Source of the DNA: CAVTUU01 sp045804965
GTDB taxonomy: Bacteria; Chloroflexota; Chloroflexia; Thermomicrobiales; UBA6265
Reading direction: 5' to 3'
Length of the DNA: 6,878 nt
Assembly: GCA_045804965.1 (NCBI GenBank)
Contig: JBJMMD010000024.1
Span: 1-6,878 of the forward strand
Shown: positions 1 to 6,465 of the stretch, piece after piece
Position numbering within the stretch: the first letter of the stretch is position 1
Layout: the number at the start of each line of letters is the position of its first letter
The notes under the pieces: generated by a model
What the model was told of the DNA's origin: nothing
What the model saw: the letters and a program-made list of their open reading frames with translations, nothing else
Database searches by the model: none
Program-made: the position numbers and the translations under genes

Positions 1-1
1 T

Positions 2-283
2 CCACCCGCGGCGGCCGGTGGTCTCACGATCGAGCTGCAGGACATTCTGTTCGCCCCGAGTAGCTTCAGCCTCCCGGCAAACACCGCGACGAAGGTGAGC
101 TTGAAGAACACCGGGGCGGCGCCGCACAACTTCTCGATCGATGAGTTGCACATTGATCAGGATGTGGCGCCGGGGCAGACAGTGGAGCTCACGATCACCG
201 CCCCCGCCGGCCAATACCAGTACTACTGCAACGTCGATGCCCACAAAGCCGCCGGCATGGTCGGGACTTTAACTGTGAAATAA
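2..283 (+). CDS. Cupredoxin-domain copper protein, C-terminal part (5' end outside window)
   Basis: The reading frame is open from the left edge to a TAA stop, giving 93 visible residues; the start lies outside the window. The visible part is almost a whole plastocyanin/azurin-like (cupredoxin) domain. It has an early strand pair ending in FAPSSF, the NTGAAPHNF segment with the first histidine (visible residue 42), and the ligand cluster YYCNVDAHKAAGM with Cys76, His81 and Met86 (C-x4-H-x4-M). All four type-1 copper ligands are present, so it should bind one copper and act as a small electron carrier or copper protein outside the membrane. The missing N-terminus would be expected to carry a signal peptide or lipobox; a small-residue linker (PPAAAGG) precedes the domain, as in exported cupredoxins. 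A GTG at position 95 is inside the domain and is not a credible start. A small membrane protein follows 54 nt later. The redox partner cannot be told from the sequence. Confidence 0.88.
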   Translation, partial: PPAAAGGLTIELQDILFAPSSFSLPANTATKVSLKNTGAAPHNFSIDELHIDQDVAPGQTVELTITAPAGQYQYYCNVDAHKAAGMVGTLTVK

Positions 284-337
284 CCGAAGGTCCGCGTTCG
301 GCGTCAACGGTGCCACCGGTTAGAGACGGAGGAAGAG

Positions 338-574
338 ATGATTGGCGATTTTCTGCGATGGCTGGGCGATCTCCGTGTCAGCAATCTGGCAGACTACGGC
401 GTGCTTGCAGACACCATCGAAGTGACGGCCGCCACGCTTCTCATGGTTGGCGGCATTTTCATCACCTACCTCATTCAGAAGTGGGCAGATAGCATCGGCG
501 AGCACCCGGGGGTCGTCAACACCGGCCGTGGTGGTGGACCAGAGCGGATGGAGCCGAAGAGCATGCGCGAGTGA
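338..574 (+). CDS. Small single-pass membrane protein of unknown function
   Basis: I do not recognise a family for this 78-residue protein. The ATG start is well supported by a GGAGGA Shine-Dalgarno sequence at 328-333, a few bases upstream, so it is probably a real translated gene despite its size. Residues 1-21 could form an amphipathic helix (MIGDFLRWLGDLR...). Residues about 29-46 (VTAATLLMVGGIFITYLI) form one clear transmembrane helix. A polar, glycine-rich and charged tail of about 30 residues follows (contains NTGRGGGPERMEP). There is no signal-peptidase site or lipobox and there are no cysteines. It sits 54 nt after the cupredoxin gene on the same strand, and an intrinsic terminator follows 33 nt after its stop. 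The two genes therefore look like the end of one operon. A role as a membrane partner or anchor for the copper protein is only an inference from position. Confidence 0.72.
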   Translation: MIGDFLRWLGDLRVSNLADYGVLADTIEVTAATLLMVGGIFITYLIQKWADSIGEHPGVVNTGRGGGPERMEPKSMRE

Positions 575-607
575 TCAGGGGATGTCCAATTGTCGCGTGC
601 AAGTCGT

Positions 608-645
608 AAACCCGGCGTGGGACAATCCTCGCCGGGTTTCGTTTT
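608..645 (+). terminator. Intrinsic (rho-independent) terminator
   Basis: A perfect 10-bp inverted repeat, AAACCCGGCG (608-617) and CGCCGGGTTT (630-639), encloses a 12-nt loop. It is followed by CGTTTTA, giving a GC-rich stem with a U-rich tail. It lies 33 nt after the small membrane protein and 38 nt before the zinc-ribbon gene, so it separates the cupredoxin unit from the next one. The stem is nearly symmetrical (A-run and T-run at its ends), so it could also work on the minus strand, but no minus-strand gene needs it. Confidence 0.85.
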
Positions 646-682
646 ATGCGGATAGATCGACGAAGAGGAACAACCTACACAC

Positions 683-1126
683 ATGTCACGTGAACGCAGC
701 AAGGCGAAAACCTATCTCTGGTGCGCCACATGCCGTCGGAGCTACCCCCACGAGGAAGTCGTGGACGGACTCTGCCCGGTTTGCCACCAATCCCTCAGCG
801 AAATGGGCAAATTCAGCGCGATCTTGCGCGGACTGATGGCCAACGAGTTGGTCTCGTCCGATCTGCGCACAAAACACCGCCAGCTTGTCCGACTGATTTG
901 GACCAGAAACGGAATGGGCGAGCGGTATTATCGCGTGCTGACGCCAGACATGGCGTACAACAAGTTCGAGGCGCGCGTCACTGAGCTCCTGTGTCGCGGA
1001 GCCGAAGAAGGTTGGGTGAAAATCATCGTTCCGCCTGCGCCCTCACCCGACGATAGCGACTACAAGATCGAATTCGACGATGAGGAGCGATTTGTGCGGG
1101 AGCTAGAGGCGCTAGTCTCAAAATAG
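683..1126 (+). CDS. Zinc-ribbon protein of unknown function
   Basis: This 147-residue protein carries an N-terminal zinc ribbon: Cys14-x2-Cys17 (CATC) and Cys31-x2-Cys34 (CPVC), with 13 residues between the two pairs. After it comes a helical, basic region (residues about 40-75, rich in R, K and L), then a mixed segment with RYYRVLTPDMAYNKFEARV, and an acidic C-terminus (DDSDYKIEFDDEERFVRELEAL). It has no signal peptide or membrane segment, so it is cytoplasmic. The ribbon points to a structural zinc site and perhaps nucleic-acid or protein binding; I cannot name a family. The ATG is the only good start. The best ribosome binding site, AGAGGAA at 664-670, is 12 nt away, which is long. The stop is 20 nt before the URO-D-family gene, without a terminator between them, so the two are probably co-transcribed. 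Confidence 0.8.
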   Translation: MSRERSKAKTYLWCATCRRSYPHEEVVDGLCPVCHQSLSEMGKFSAILRGLMANELVSSDLRTKHRQLVRLIWTRNGMGERYYRVLTPDMAYNKFEARVTELLCRGAEEGWVKIIVPPAPSPDDSDYKIEFDDEERFVRELEALVSK

Positions 1127-1146
1127 AACTTTCACTGGGGGTTGGC

Positions 1147-2148
1147 ATGCCAGTCTCGCAATCGGACATGACGTCGCGCGAACGGTTGAACGCGGCTATC
1201 GCCGGCAAGCCAGTCGATCGACCGCCGGTGAGTCTGTGGCAACATCTCCCAGAACGTGATCAGACAGCCGCTGATCTCGCCGATGCCACCCTTACATGGC
1301 ACCAACAGTTTCCCACCGATTTTGTCAAGTTCATGCCGCCTGGCGACTACCCGACCATCGATTGGGGGGCGGAATCGGTTTATCAAGGTTCGAGGGCCGG
1401 CACGCGCACGACGGTCAAGTTTCCAATGTCGAGCGTCAGTGATTGGACGCATTTGCCGTCTGTGTCTGCGCGAGAAGGATTCAATCATACGAGTTTGGAT
1501 GCGCTCGCGCGCACGCGCGCACGACTCGCCGATGAAGTGCCGTTGTTTTACACGGTGTTCAGTCCGCTGACCATCGCCATGAAACTCTCGGATGGAAACG
1601 TCATCGAGCATCTTCGCAGCCATCCAGCCGAGGTCCACGCGGGACTCGCGGTCATCCGCGACGTCACTCGCGATGTCGCCGCCGCCTCGCTTGAGGCCGG
1701 CGGCGATGGGTTTTTCTTCGCAACTCAATGCGCCGACTATACGGTCATGGACGAGGTCGAGTATCTCGAGTTCGGTCTCCGGTACGACCTCGAGGTGTTG
1801 GAGAACCTTCCGGAGCGCACCATTGTCATGCTCCACCTCCACGGTGCGTCGCCCATGTTTCAACTGGAAAGCCGGTATCCGGCGCACATCATCAATTGGC
1901 ACGACCAGCGAGCGGCGCCGTCACTCGCTGACGGGCAACGAAGATCGGGAAGATGCGTTGCGGGCGGCATCAACGAGCAGGCAATTGTGACCGACCGGCC
2001 CGGGCTGATAATCGAAACGGTGAAAGCGGCGGTGGCCGAGGTTGGCGGCCGTTCAGTGGTGATCGCCCCCGGGTGCGTCATTCCGATCGACACGCCGCCC
2101 GAGACGATCAAGGCGATCCTTGCGGCGTTCGCTTCTGATCTTGAATGA
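1147..2148 (+). CDS. Uroporphyrinogen decarboxylase-superfamily protein (methyltransferase-like, not HemE)
   Basis: The 333-residue protein has the URO-D superfamily layout. An N-terminal SRERLNAAIAGKPVDRPPVSLW segment comes first, and the C-terminal half has a TIM-barrel pattern. This pattern includes GGDGFFFATQ, IVMLHLHG (residues 226-233), IINWHD, VAGGIN and VVIAPGCVIPIDTPPE. The RQAGR signature that follows RPP in true HemE is missing (here QHLPERD), so haem synthesis is unlikely. In the related MtaA/MtbA methylcobamide:CoM methyltransferases, zinc is held by His-x-Cys and a Cys about 77 residues later. Here the matching positions are His230-Leu-His232 and Cys310, so one ligand appears changed from Cys to His. 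The likely chemistry is methyl or carboxyl transfer on a cytoplasmic substrate I cannot name. Start: ATG with GGGGG 5 nt upstream (1137-1141). An in-frame ATG at 1168 has no such site. The zinc-ribbon gene lies 20 nt upstream. No corrinoid protein gene is visible in the window. Confidence 0.85.
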   Translation: MPVSQSDMTSRERLNAAIAGKPVDRPPVSLWQHLPERDQTAADLADATLTWHQQFPTDFVKFMPPGDYPTIDWGAESVYQGSRAGTRTTVKFPMSSVSDWTHLPSVSAREGFNHTSLDALARTRARLADEVPLFYTVFSPLTIAMKLSDGNVIEHLRSHPAEVHAGLAVIRDVTRDVAAASLEAGGDGFFFATQCADYTVMDEVEYLEFGLRYDLEVLENLPERTIVMLHLHGASPMFQLESRYPAHIINWHDQRAAPSLADGQRRSGRCVAGGINEQAIVTDRPGLIIETVKAAVAEVGGRSVVIAPGCVIPIDTPPETIKAILAAFASDLE

Positions 2149-2266
2149 AGGATTTTCGCGAGCTAAAAGTAACGAATGGGTGATGGAAGGCGGTCGCCTC
2201 GTCAAATAGACATGATTTGGATGGCAGTGCAGAAGCACCATGGGTTAATTGACGCAGGAGTTCCTC
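2149..2266 (+). other. Intergenic gap between the URO-D-family and DUF192 genes
   Basis: These 118 nt hold no credible ORF and no stem with a U-tract, so no terminator is evident. Only the ribosome binding site at the far end (AGGAG, 2256-2260) is clear. A short GTGC-AGAA-GCAC stem (about 2227-2238) is too small to call. The gap is long enough for a promoter, but I could not find a convincing -35/-10 pair. Confidence 0.4.
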
Positions 2267-2632
2267 GTGACATTACCAAAATACGAAGTCACAAATCTCA
2301 AAACGCAGACGGTCGTCGCCAATGAGGTGGTTGAAGCGCGCGGAGCCTGGGCCTCGTTCAAGGGTTTGATGCTTCGCGATTCGCTCCCCAGCGGCCACGG
2401 GATGTTGTTTCGCCCGGCGCGAGGCATCCACACCAATTTCATGCGTTTCCCGATCGATCTCGTTTTCTTCGACAAGGAGATGCGAGTAAAGAAGATACGG
2501 GAGGCGATGGGCGCGTGGCGATACGACTTCACCATGGCTGCGGGCGTGATCGAGATGAATGCGGGCGCCGCCCGGGCATCCGGGATATCCCCAGGAGACC
2601 AGCTCCAATTCAGTCCACTCAACGAAGCCTGA
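2267..2632 (+). CDS. DUF192 family protein
   Basis: The protein matches the DUF192 family, a conserved small beta-rich fold of unknown biochemical role. Diagnostic segments are the GLMLRDSLPSGHGMLF stretch, the NFMRFPIDLVFFD stretch (family form roughly fWM-x3-IPLDivFid), VIEMNAGAARASGI and the closing PGDQLQF. I chose the GTG at 2267 because AGGAG (2256-2260) lies exactly 6 nt before it. A TTG at 2249 would extend the protein by six residues (127 instead of 121), but would put that ribosome binding site inside the gene. Many DUF192 proteins have a signal peptide; this one has none, so it should be cytoplasmic. The tryptophan common before the methionine in the central motif is replaced here (NFM). 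Its neighbours give no clear functional clue. Confidence 0.85.
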   Translation: MTLPKYEVTNLKTQTVVANEVVEARGAWASFKGLMLRDSLPSGHGMLFRPARGIHTNFMRFPIDLVFFDKEMRVKKIREAMGAWRYDFTMAAGVIEMNAGAARASGISPGDQLQFSPLNEA

Positions 2633-2712
2633 GCCCGATCTTTTCATTTCGCCTCGATCCTGCATAATCGAATGCTCAGATTTGGACGCTCGCAATGCGG
2701 GAGGGGCGAACT

Positions 2713-3357
2713 TTGGCGAGCGAAATGAATAGGGCAACGGCCTTCCCTGCGCGCACGGTTGCGGAATATGCCGAGGCTATTGCCGCACACACTCCGGTTC
2801 CCGGGGGCGGCAGTGTTGTTGGGGTAGTGGGCGCTCTCGCCGCCGCTTTAGGGGAGATGGTCTGCCAATTCACCGCTGGCAAAAAATTTGCTTCGGAGCA
2901 CGAAAGTGACTTGGTAGCGGCGCTCAACGAGTTGCGGTCAATTCGGGCTCGATTACTGCAAAGCGCGGTAGATGACGAGGACGCCTACGAGATTTATTCC
3001 GTCGCCGTGGGCTTGCCCAAGCAAACGGAGTCCGAGAAACAAGAACGTCGCGCAGCGCTCGATCGCGCGCTCTATGGAGCGGCGGCCGTTCCCTTGAGCG
3101 CTGCCGAAACTTGTATTCGCATGCTCGAAGCACTCGCGCCGGTTGCCAATTTCGGTAACCGCGCTCTGCTTTCGGACGCAGCGGTAGCTTCGCTGTTGGC
3201 GGAAGCCGCGCTCCGCGGTGCAGTCGTCAATGTCACCGTGAATGCCCGCCTCATGAAAAATGGGCGAGGGGACGAACTGATCGAAACCGCCAAAAAATTG
3301 GAGCAGACTGGCCGCTCCAAGGCAGCCGTATTGCTCAATGCTATCGACTCACGGTAG
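2713..3357 (+). CDS. fchA: Cyclodeaminase/cyclohydrolase family protein (methenyl-tetrahydrofolate cyclohydrolase, FchA-like)
   Basis: About 214 residues cover one complete FTCD_C domain, the helical fold shared by formiminotetrahydrofolate cyclodeaminase and the stand-alone 5,10-methenyl-THF cyclohydrolase FchA. Numbered from the TTG start, key segments are TPVPGGGS (27-34), the acidic DDEDAY (87-92), GLPKQTESEKQERR (100-113), GNRALLSD (148-155) and NVTVN (173-177). All are strongly conserved in the family. The protein acts in the cytoplasm on one-carbon folates. No formiminotransferase is fused or adjacent, so the cyclohydrolase role is more likely than histidine breakdown. Start: TTG at 2713 has GGGAGGGG (2699-2706) 6 nt upstream. 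The ATG at 2695 would contain that site inside the gene, and the ATG at 2725 is only weakly served by GGCGAG. A CATAAT at 2663-2668 could be part of a promoter in the 62-nt gap after DUF192, but no good -35 accompanies it. Confidence 0.86.
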   Translation: MASEMNRATAFPARTVAEYAEAIAAHTPVPGGGSVVGVVGALAAALGEMVCQFTAGKKFASEHESDLVAALNELRSIRARLLQSAVDDEDAYEIYSVAVGLPKQTESEKQERRAALDRALYGAAAVPLSAAETCIRMLEALAPVANFGNRALLSDAAVASLLAEAALRGAVVNVTVNARLMKNGRGDELIETAKKLEQTGRSKAAVLLNAIDSR

Positions 3358-3385
3358 CGAATCAATGAATCGAACTAGCGGCTGG

Positions 3386-3416
3386 GATCGGTTCACGCGA
3401 GAAAACCGATTTTCGG
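3386..3416. terminator. Possible convergent terminator region between fchA and ridA
   Basis: On the plus strand, ATCGGTT (3387-3393) pairs perfectly with AACCGAT (3404-3410) around a 10-nt loop and is followed by TTT. This would end fchA transcription. On the minus strand the overlapping sequence CCGA-AAA-TCGG (3416 down to 3406) is followed by TTTT, a weak 4-bp stem that could end ridA transcription. The two stems use the same bases (3406-3410). The position between convergent genes supports a terminator, but the T-runs are short and the stems modest. Confidence 0.45.
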
Positions 3417-3461
3417 ACCAAGCGTTGAATGTGGCCTCAAACTCCTGGGTGCGTCGCGACT

Positions 3462-3842
3462 TCACTCAATGCTGGCAATGCATTCGACTTCGACAAGGGA
3501 ACCTCGTGGCAGCTTGGCAACTTGGACAGTGCTACGCGCGGGCGGCTTGGCGGTGAAGTATCGAGCATAAACATCATTGAATGCGGGGAAGTCGTTGAGA
3601 TTAGCGAGGAAGCACGTCGATTTGACCACCCGCTCAAATGATGAACCGCCTGCATCGAGCACAGCCGCGAGATTTCTCATGACCTGTTCAGCTTGCTCGG
3701 CAATCCCGCCGGCAACGAGCTCGCCGGTATCGGGATCGAGCGGGATTTGCCCTGCGGTAAAAACAAAGCCGCCACTTTTGATCGCTTGAGAATAAGGACC
3801 AATCGCCTCGGGCGCTCGCTTCGTTGTAACAATCTCATTCAT
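3462..3842 (-). CDS. ridA: RidA family enamine/imine deaminase (YjgF/UK114)
   Basis: The 126-residue protein is full length for RidA, which hydrolyses reactive enamine/imine intermediates such as 2-aminoacrylate released by PLP enzymes. It works as a trimer in the cytoplasm. Conserved marks are APEAIGPYSQAI (Tyr17), FTAGQIPLDPDTGELV, EQAEQVMRNLAAVL, and the C-terminal signature PPARSTVQVAKLPRGSLVEVE. This signature contains Arg103, equivalent to the catalytic Arg105 of enteric RidA, and Glu118, equivalent to Glu120. The cysteine often found two residues after the catalytic arginine is Thr105 here, a common variation. I start at the ATG at 3842; a TTG two codons upstream (3848) is possible, and neither has a strong ribosome binding site. 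It is transcribed alone, convergent with fchA and divergent from the VanW-family gene. Confidence 0.93.
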   Translation of the reverse strand: MNEIVTTKRAPEAIGPYSQAIKSGGFVFTAGQIPLDPDTGELVAGGIAEQAEQVMRNLAAVLDAGGSSFERVVKSTCFLANLNDFPAFNDVYARYFTAKPPARSTVQVAKLPRGSLVEVECIASIE

Positions 3843-4136
3843 GGCCAAAATCGTTCACCATTGTCTGCCGGAGCGGACGTTGAAAGCACCTTCGCCGCTG
3901 GCATCGGATCGGACGTTATGCCAACGGCGTGAGTCTACCAATGGTGCGTTCGCCAGGCAACGGTGGGACGAATCAGTGACTTTTCGCCAAAGGGCCGCGA
4001 GAGAGGTCGCAAGGATCGCTGGAATCACCAAGTGTGAATCTTGACTTTCAGGAAACGATGCCGCGACTATTGTGTTCGAGGGAACGCATAGGATAGACTC
4101 GCAAAAGAGCAATTGATTTTCGGGGAACTTGGATCA
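3843..4136. other. Divergent intergenic region (ridA / VanW-family gene)
   Basis: These 294 nt separate two divergently read genes and should hold both promoters. No ORF here looks real. On the plus strand, TTGACT (4041-4046) is a good -35 candidate, but the -10 at the right distance is poor (ACTATT, 4066-4071, 19-nt spacer). TAGGAT/TAGACT around 4089-4099 is another weak -10. On the minus strand, CATAAC near 3916 could be a -10 for ridA, again without a strong -35. A short repeat, CGGACGTT, occurs twice (around 3875 and 3911), which may be chance. Confidence 0.35.
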
Positions 4137-6389
4137 ATGAACACGACGGTCCCGCGAGTTCATGGACTGCCATTCAAATCGCGCCGTTTTTTGCGTGCTG
4201 ATTTTTGGTCCCTCGAACTCGTTAATGTGGTATCCCGAAGCGCATTCGTCGCAGTCGCACTCCTCGTTTTAGCAAGCGTTGTCGGGCTGTCACTCTATGG
4301 ATATTCGCACGCCGATCGCATCTATGAGGGCGTAAAAGTAAGCGGCGTTTCGGTTGGCGGCATGTCCGAATCGGAAGCGCGCGCATCGCTTGAAACGCAG
4401 TTCAATAGGTACCTCGACACCCCACTTCAACTTCAAGCAAATGGCAAGACCTTTACAGTGACTCCACGCGAATCCGGCGCGAGTTTACAAAGTGCTGAGA
4501 CGGCACGTCTCGCTCTTCAATATGGACGCTCGGGTTCGCTCTGGAGCCGCGCCCAAACTTGGGTCCGCTCGGCGGTTCATGGGCATGATGTCGAAGCGGT
4601 TGTCAACGTGGACTCGGAGGCACTCGACGCCCGGCTCGCGGGTTTCGCGCCGGAGATCACTCGGCCACCGAGCGACGCACATATTGACATGAACGCCCAA
4701 GGCAATCCCGCGATCGTGCCGGAAACTTCAGGTATTGCGCTCGACGTTGGTAACAGCCGAGCCAGAATTATGGGCCGGTTCGCCAAGCTGAGCTCTGAAT
4801 CGGTTGAGCTCGTGACTCCTTCGATCGCACCTTCCGTCACGGCGGGACAGCTCCAATCCAGCTTGCCTGGCGCCCAAGCCGCGGTCTCAGCGGGATTGGT
4901 TCTGACCGGCGGCAGTCAACAATGGGTCGTCTCGCCCGATGACTTGAAGCGCATCGTTGCCGTGAATGGCGCCGACGGATCGATCCAAGTCAACAAAGAA
5001 TCGCTGCGCACGCTCATTCGGAATATCGCCGGTGAAGTCGAGACCGAAAGGCAAGACGCCGGTCTTTCGATCACTGAAGACGGGCAGATCCTGACGGCGC
5101 CTGCCGTCAATGCGATCGACTTGGATGTCAGTGCCTCGGTTGATGAAGCTGTGAAAGCGCTTAAGACGGGCAAGCACGCCGTCCCATTGAAAATGAGTTC
5201 CGACCCGCCCAAGATCACTGACGAAATGGCGCAACAAGGCGCTGGCAACGCCGAAGACCTCGTGAAAAATGGCATAACCATTAATTGGTCCGGCGGCTCA
5301 GGTTGGCTCGGACGGGCGGACTTGCTTGCCGCACTCGTCATCACAGCGAAGCCTGGAGAAAAGCTACCTTTCGCGTTTTCGTTTGATCCGAGCGTGCTTG
5401 AAAGCCGTCTTCAGCCGGTCCTCGACCAGATTAATGTGCCCGCAAAAGACGCGCAATTCCGGCTTGTCGGCGGACGGGTCAAGGTCGTCGGCGATGCGCA
5501 AACTGGACAGGAAGTCGACGTCGACAACGCCGTTAAAGAGATTAGCGATGCGGCGTTTGCCAATAAAACCGAGATTACACTCAAAGTCCAGAAAGTGAAG
5601 CCCGATTATCCAGCATCGTATCGACCGAAAATCGAGCTGAACGACTTGCTCGGCGATTCATCGACGTACTACGGAACATCTAGCGAGCCGCGGCGGCACA
5701 ACGTTGAGCACGCTGTCGAACTTGAGGACGGCTGGCTGGTGCCACCAGACGGCATCTTTTCCTACGATGAGTGGCTCGGCAACGTATCGAAAGACAACGG
5801 TTTCGTCACCGGGTTCGGCATCGTTGCCGATGGCGACTCCGGAGGCGTGACCACGGCGCCGGTCGTTGGCGGCGGGATTTGTCAGGTGTCGACGACCATC
5901 TTCCAGGCCGCATTTTGGGCGGGGATGCCAATTGTGGAGCGGTGGCAACATCCATATTGGCTGACTACATATGGAGACCCACCGCGAGGAATGAAGGGTC
6001 TCGACGCCATGGTGAATATCGAGGAAAACGACACGTCGCTCGATATGAAGTTTCAAAACACCACCGGCGACTGGATCGCGGTTGTCGTCGACGCCAACGG
6101 CGAGTACGTGACGGCCGAGATTTATGGTACCAATCCTGGCTGGGACGTTGAAGTTTCTGATCCGGTCATCAGCAATGTGGTGACCCCTCCGACCGACGTT
6201 CGCTATACCGATTCGGAAGAGTTGCCGGCTGGAGAGGAACTTCAAGTCGAGCATGCGCAAGATGGATTTGATGCGTCGATTCACCGGGTTGTGTCAAAGG
6301 ACGGCGACGTCATTGATGACCTGACGCTTAGCAGTTCTTTCGCGCCCTCGCGAGACACCATTTTGCGAGGAACTGGTTCCGACCAATAG
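4137..6389 (+). CDS. VanW family protein with three YoaR-like repeats and a G5-like C-terminus
   Basis: From the ATG at 4137 the protein has 750 residues. The start follows GGGGA (4122-4126) and GGA (4131-4133); a TTG at 4113 would add eight residues with no better signal. Order of parts: a basic cytoplasmic N-terminus (1-34); one transmembrane anchor (about 36-56); the typical opening IYEGVKVSGVSVGGMSESEA (62-81); three repeats of the peptidoglycan-binding-like YoaR domain (PG_binding_4 type), centred on residues about 181-235, 308-362 and 439-493; then a VanW domain (about 518-660). The VanW domain has the GGGICQVSTT motif (Cys582), the RWQHPY segment and the GLDAMVNI and LDMKFQNTT segments. 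A G5-like segment (about 683-748: VRYTDSEELPAGEELQVE...ILRGT) ends it. It is an extracytoplasmic, wall-associated protein. VanW was first seen beside vanB-type vancomycin resistance genes, but its activity is unknown, and no resistance genes are present here. It is followed by the rRNA promoter, with no terminator that I can see. Confidence 0.9.
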   Translation: MNTTVPRVHGLPFKSRRFLRADFWSLELVNVVSRSAFVAVALLVLASVVGLSLYGYSHADRIYEGVKVSGVSVGGMSESEARASLETQFNRYLDTPLQLQANGKTFTVTPRESGASLQSAETARLALQYGRSGSLWSRAQTWVRSAVHGHDVEAVVNVDSEALDARLAGFAPEITRPPSDAHIDMNAQGNPAIVPETSGIALDVGNSRARIMGRFAKLSSESVELVTPSIAPSVTAGQLQSSLPGAQAAVSAGLVLTGGSQQWVVSPDDLKRIVAVNGADGSIQVNKESLRTLIRNIAGEVETERQDAGLSITEDGQILTAPAVNAIDLDVSASVDEAVKALKTGKHAVPLKMSSDPPKITDEMAQQGAGNAEDLVKNGITINWSGGSGWLGRADLLAALVITAKPGEKLPFAFSFDPSVLESRLQPVLDQINVPAKDAQFRLVGGRVKVVGDAQTGQEVDVDNAVKEISDAAFANKTEITLKVQKVKPDYPASYRPKIELNDLLGDSSTYYGTSSEPRRHNVEHAVELEDGWLVPPDGIFSYDEWLGNVSKDNGFVTGFGIVADGDSGGVTTAPVVGGGICQVSTTIFQAAFWAGMPIVERWQHPYWLTTYGDPPRGMKGLDAMVNIEENDTSLDMKFQNTTGDWIAVVVDANGEYVTAEIYGTNPGWDVEVSDPVISNVVTPPTDVRYTDSEELPAGEELQVEHAQDGFDASIHRVVSKDGDVIDDLTLSSSFAPSRDTILRGTGSDQ

Positions 6390-6436
6390 GCAGCAATTTG
6401 GGCTAATTTCGTATGTCCCAATCTCGTTAAAAAACC

Positions 6437-6465
6437 TTGACATCCAGTCGCATTCTGAGTATCAT
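6437..6465 (+). promoter_or_regulatory. Strong sigma70-type promoter of the rRNA operon
   Basis: A perfect -35 box TTGACA (6437-6442) is separated by exactly 17 nt from a -10 box TATCAT (6460-6465, five of six consensus bases). Just upstream lies TTAAAAAA (about 6427-6434), an A-tract placed where UP elements sit. Transcription should begin near 6471-6473, about 270 nt before the mature 16S end. Box quality and position ahead of the rRNA gene make this the best promoter in the window. Confidence 0.82.

Noticed and set aside
284..318. Inverted repeats CCGAA/TTCGG and a GGTG-C-CACC dyad between the cupredoxin and small membrane protein genes
   Set aside because: The first is short and lacks a T-run; the second has no room for a loop. 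They may be chance in GC-rich DNA.
1500..1521. Alternating CGCG/CACG purine-pyrimidine tract
   Set aside because: It lies inside the URO-D-family gene and encodes an ordinary Ala/Arg-rich helix segment (LARTRARLAD), so codon use explains it.
1132..1902. 256-codon open frame on the minus strand
   Set aside because: It lies opposite the URO-D-family gene, whose plus-strand product has clear family motifs. The antisense product shows no recognisable domain, and long antisense frames are common in GC-rich genes.
1147..2148. Calling the URO-D-family gene hemE
   Set aside because: The RQAGR active-site signature after RPP is absent, and no other haem-synthesis gene is nearby.
5658..6284. 208-codon open frame on the minus strand
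   Set aside because: It mirrors the VanW domain of the plus-strand gene and its translation has no recognisable features.
4137..6389. A glycopeptide resistance role for the VanW-family protein
   Set aside because: No vanH, vanA/B, vanX, vanR or vanS genes are present, and VanW-domain proteins are widespread in bacteria without such resistance.
6398..6421. Terminator after the VanW-family gene (TTGGG/CCCAA)
   Set aside because: The stem has only 5 bp with a long loop and is not followed directly by a T-run.
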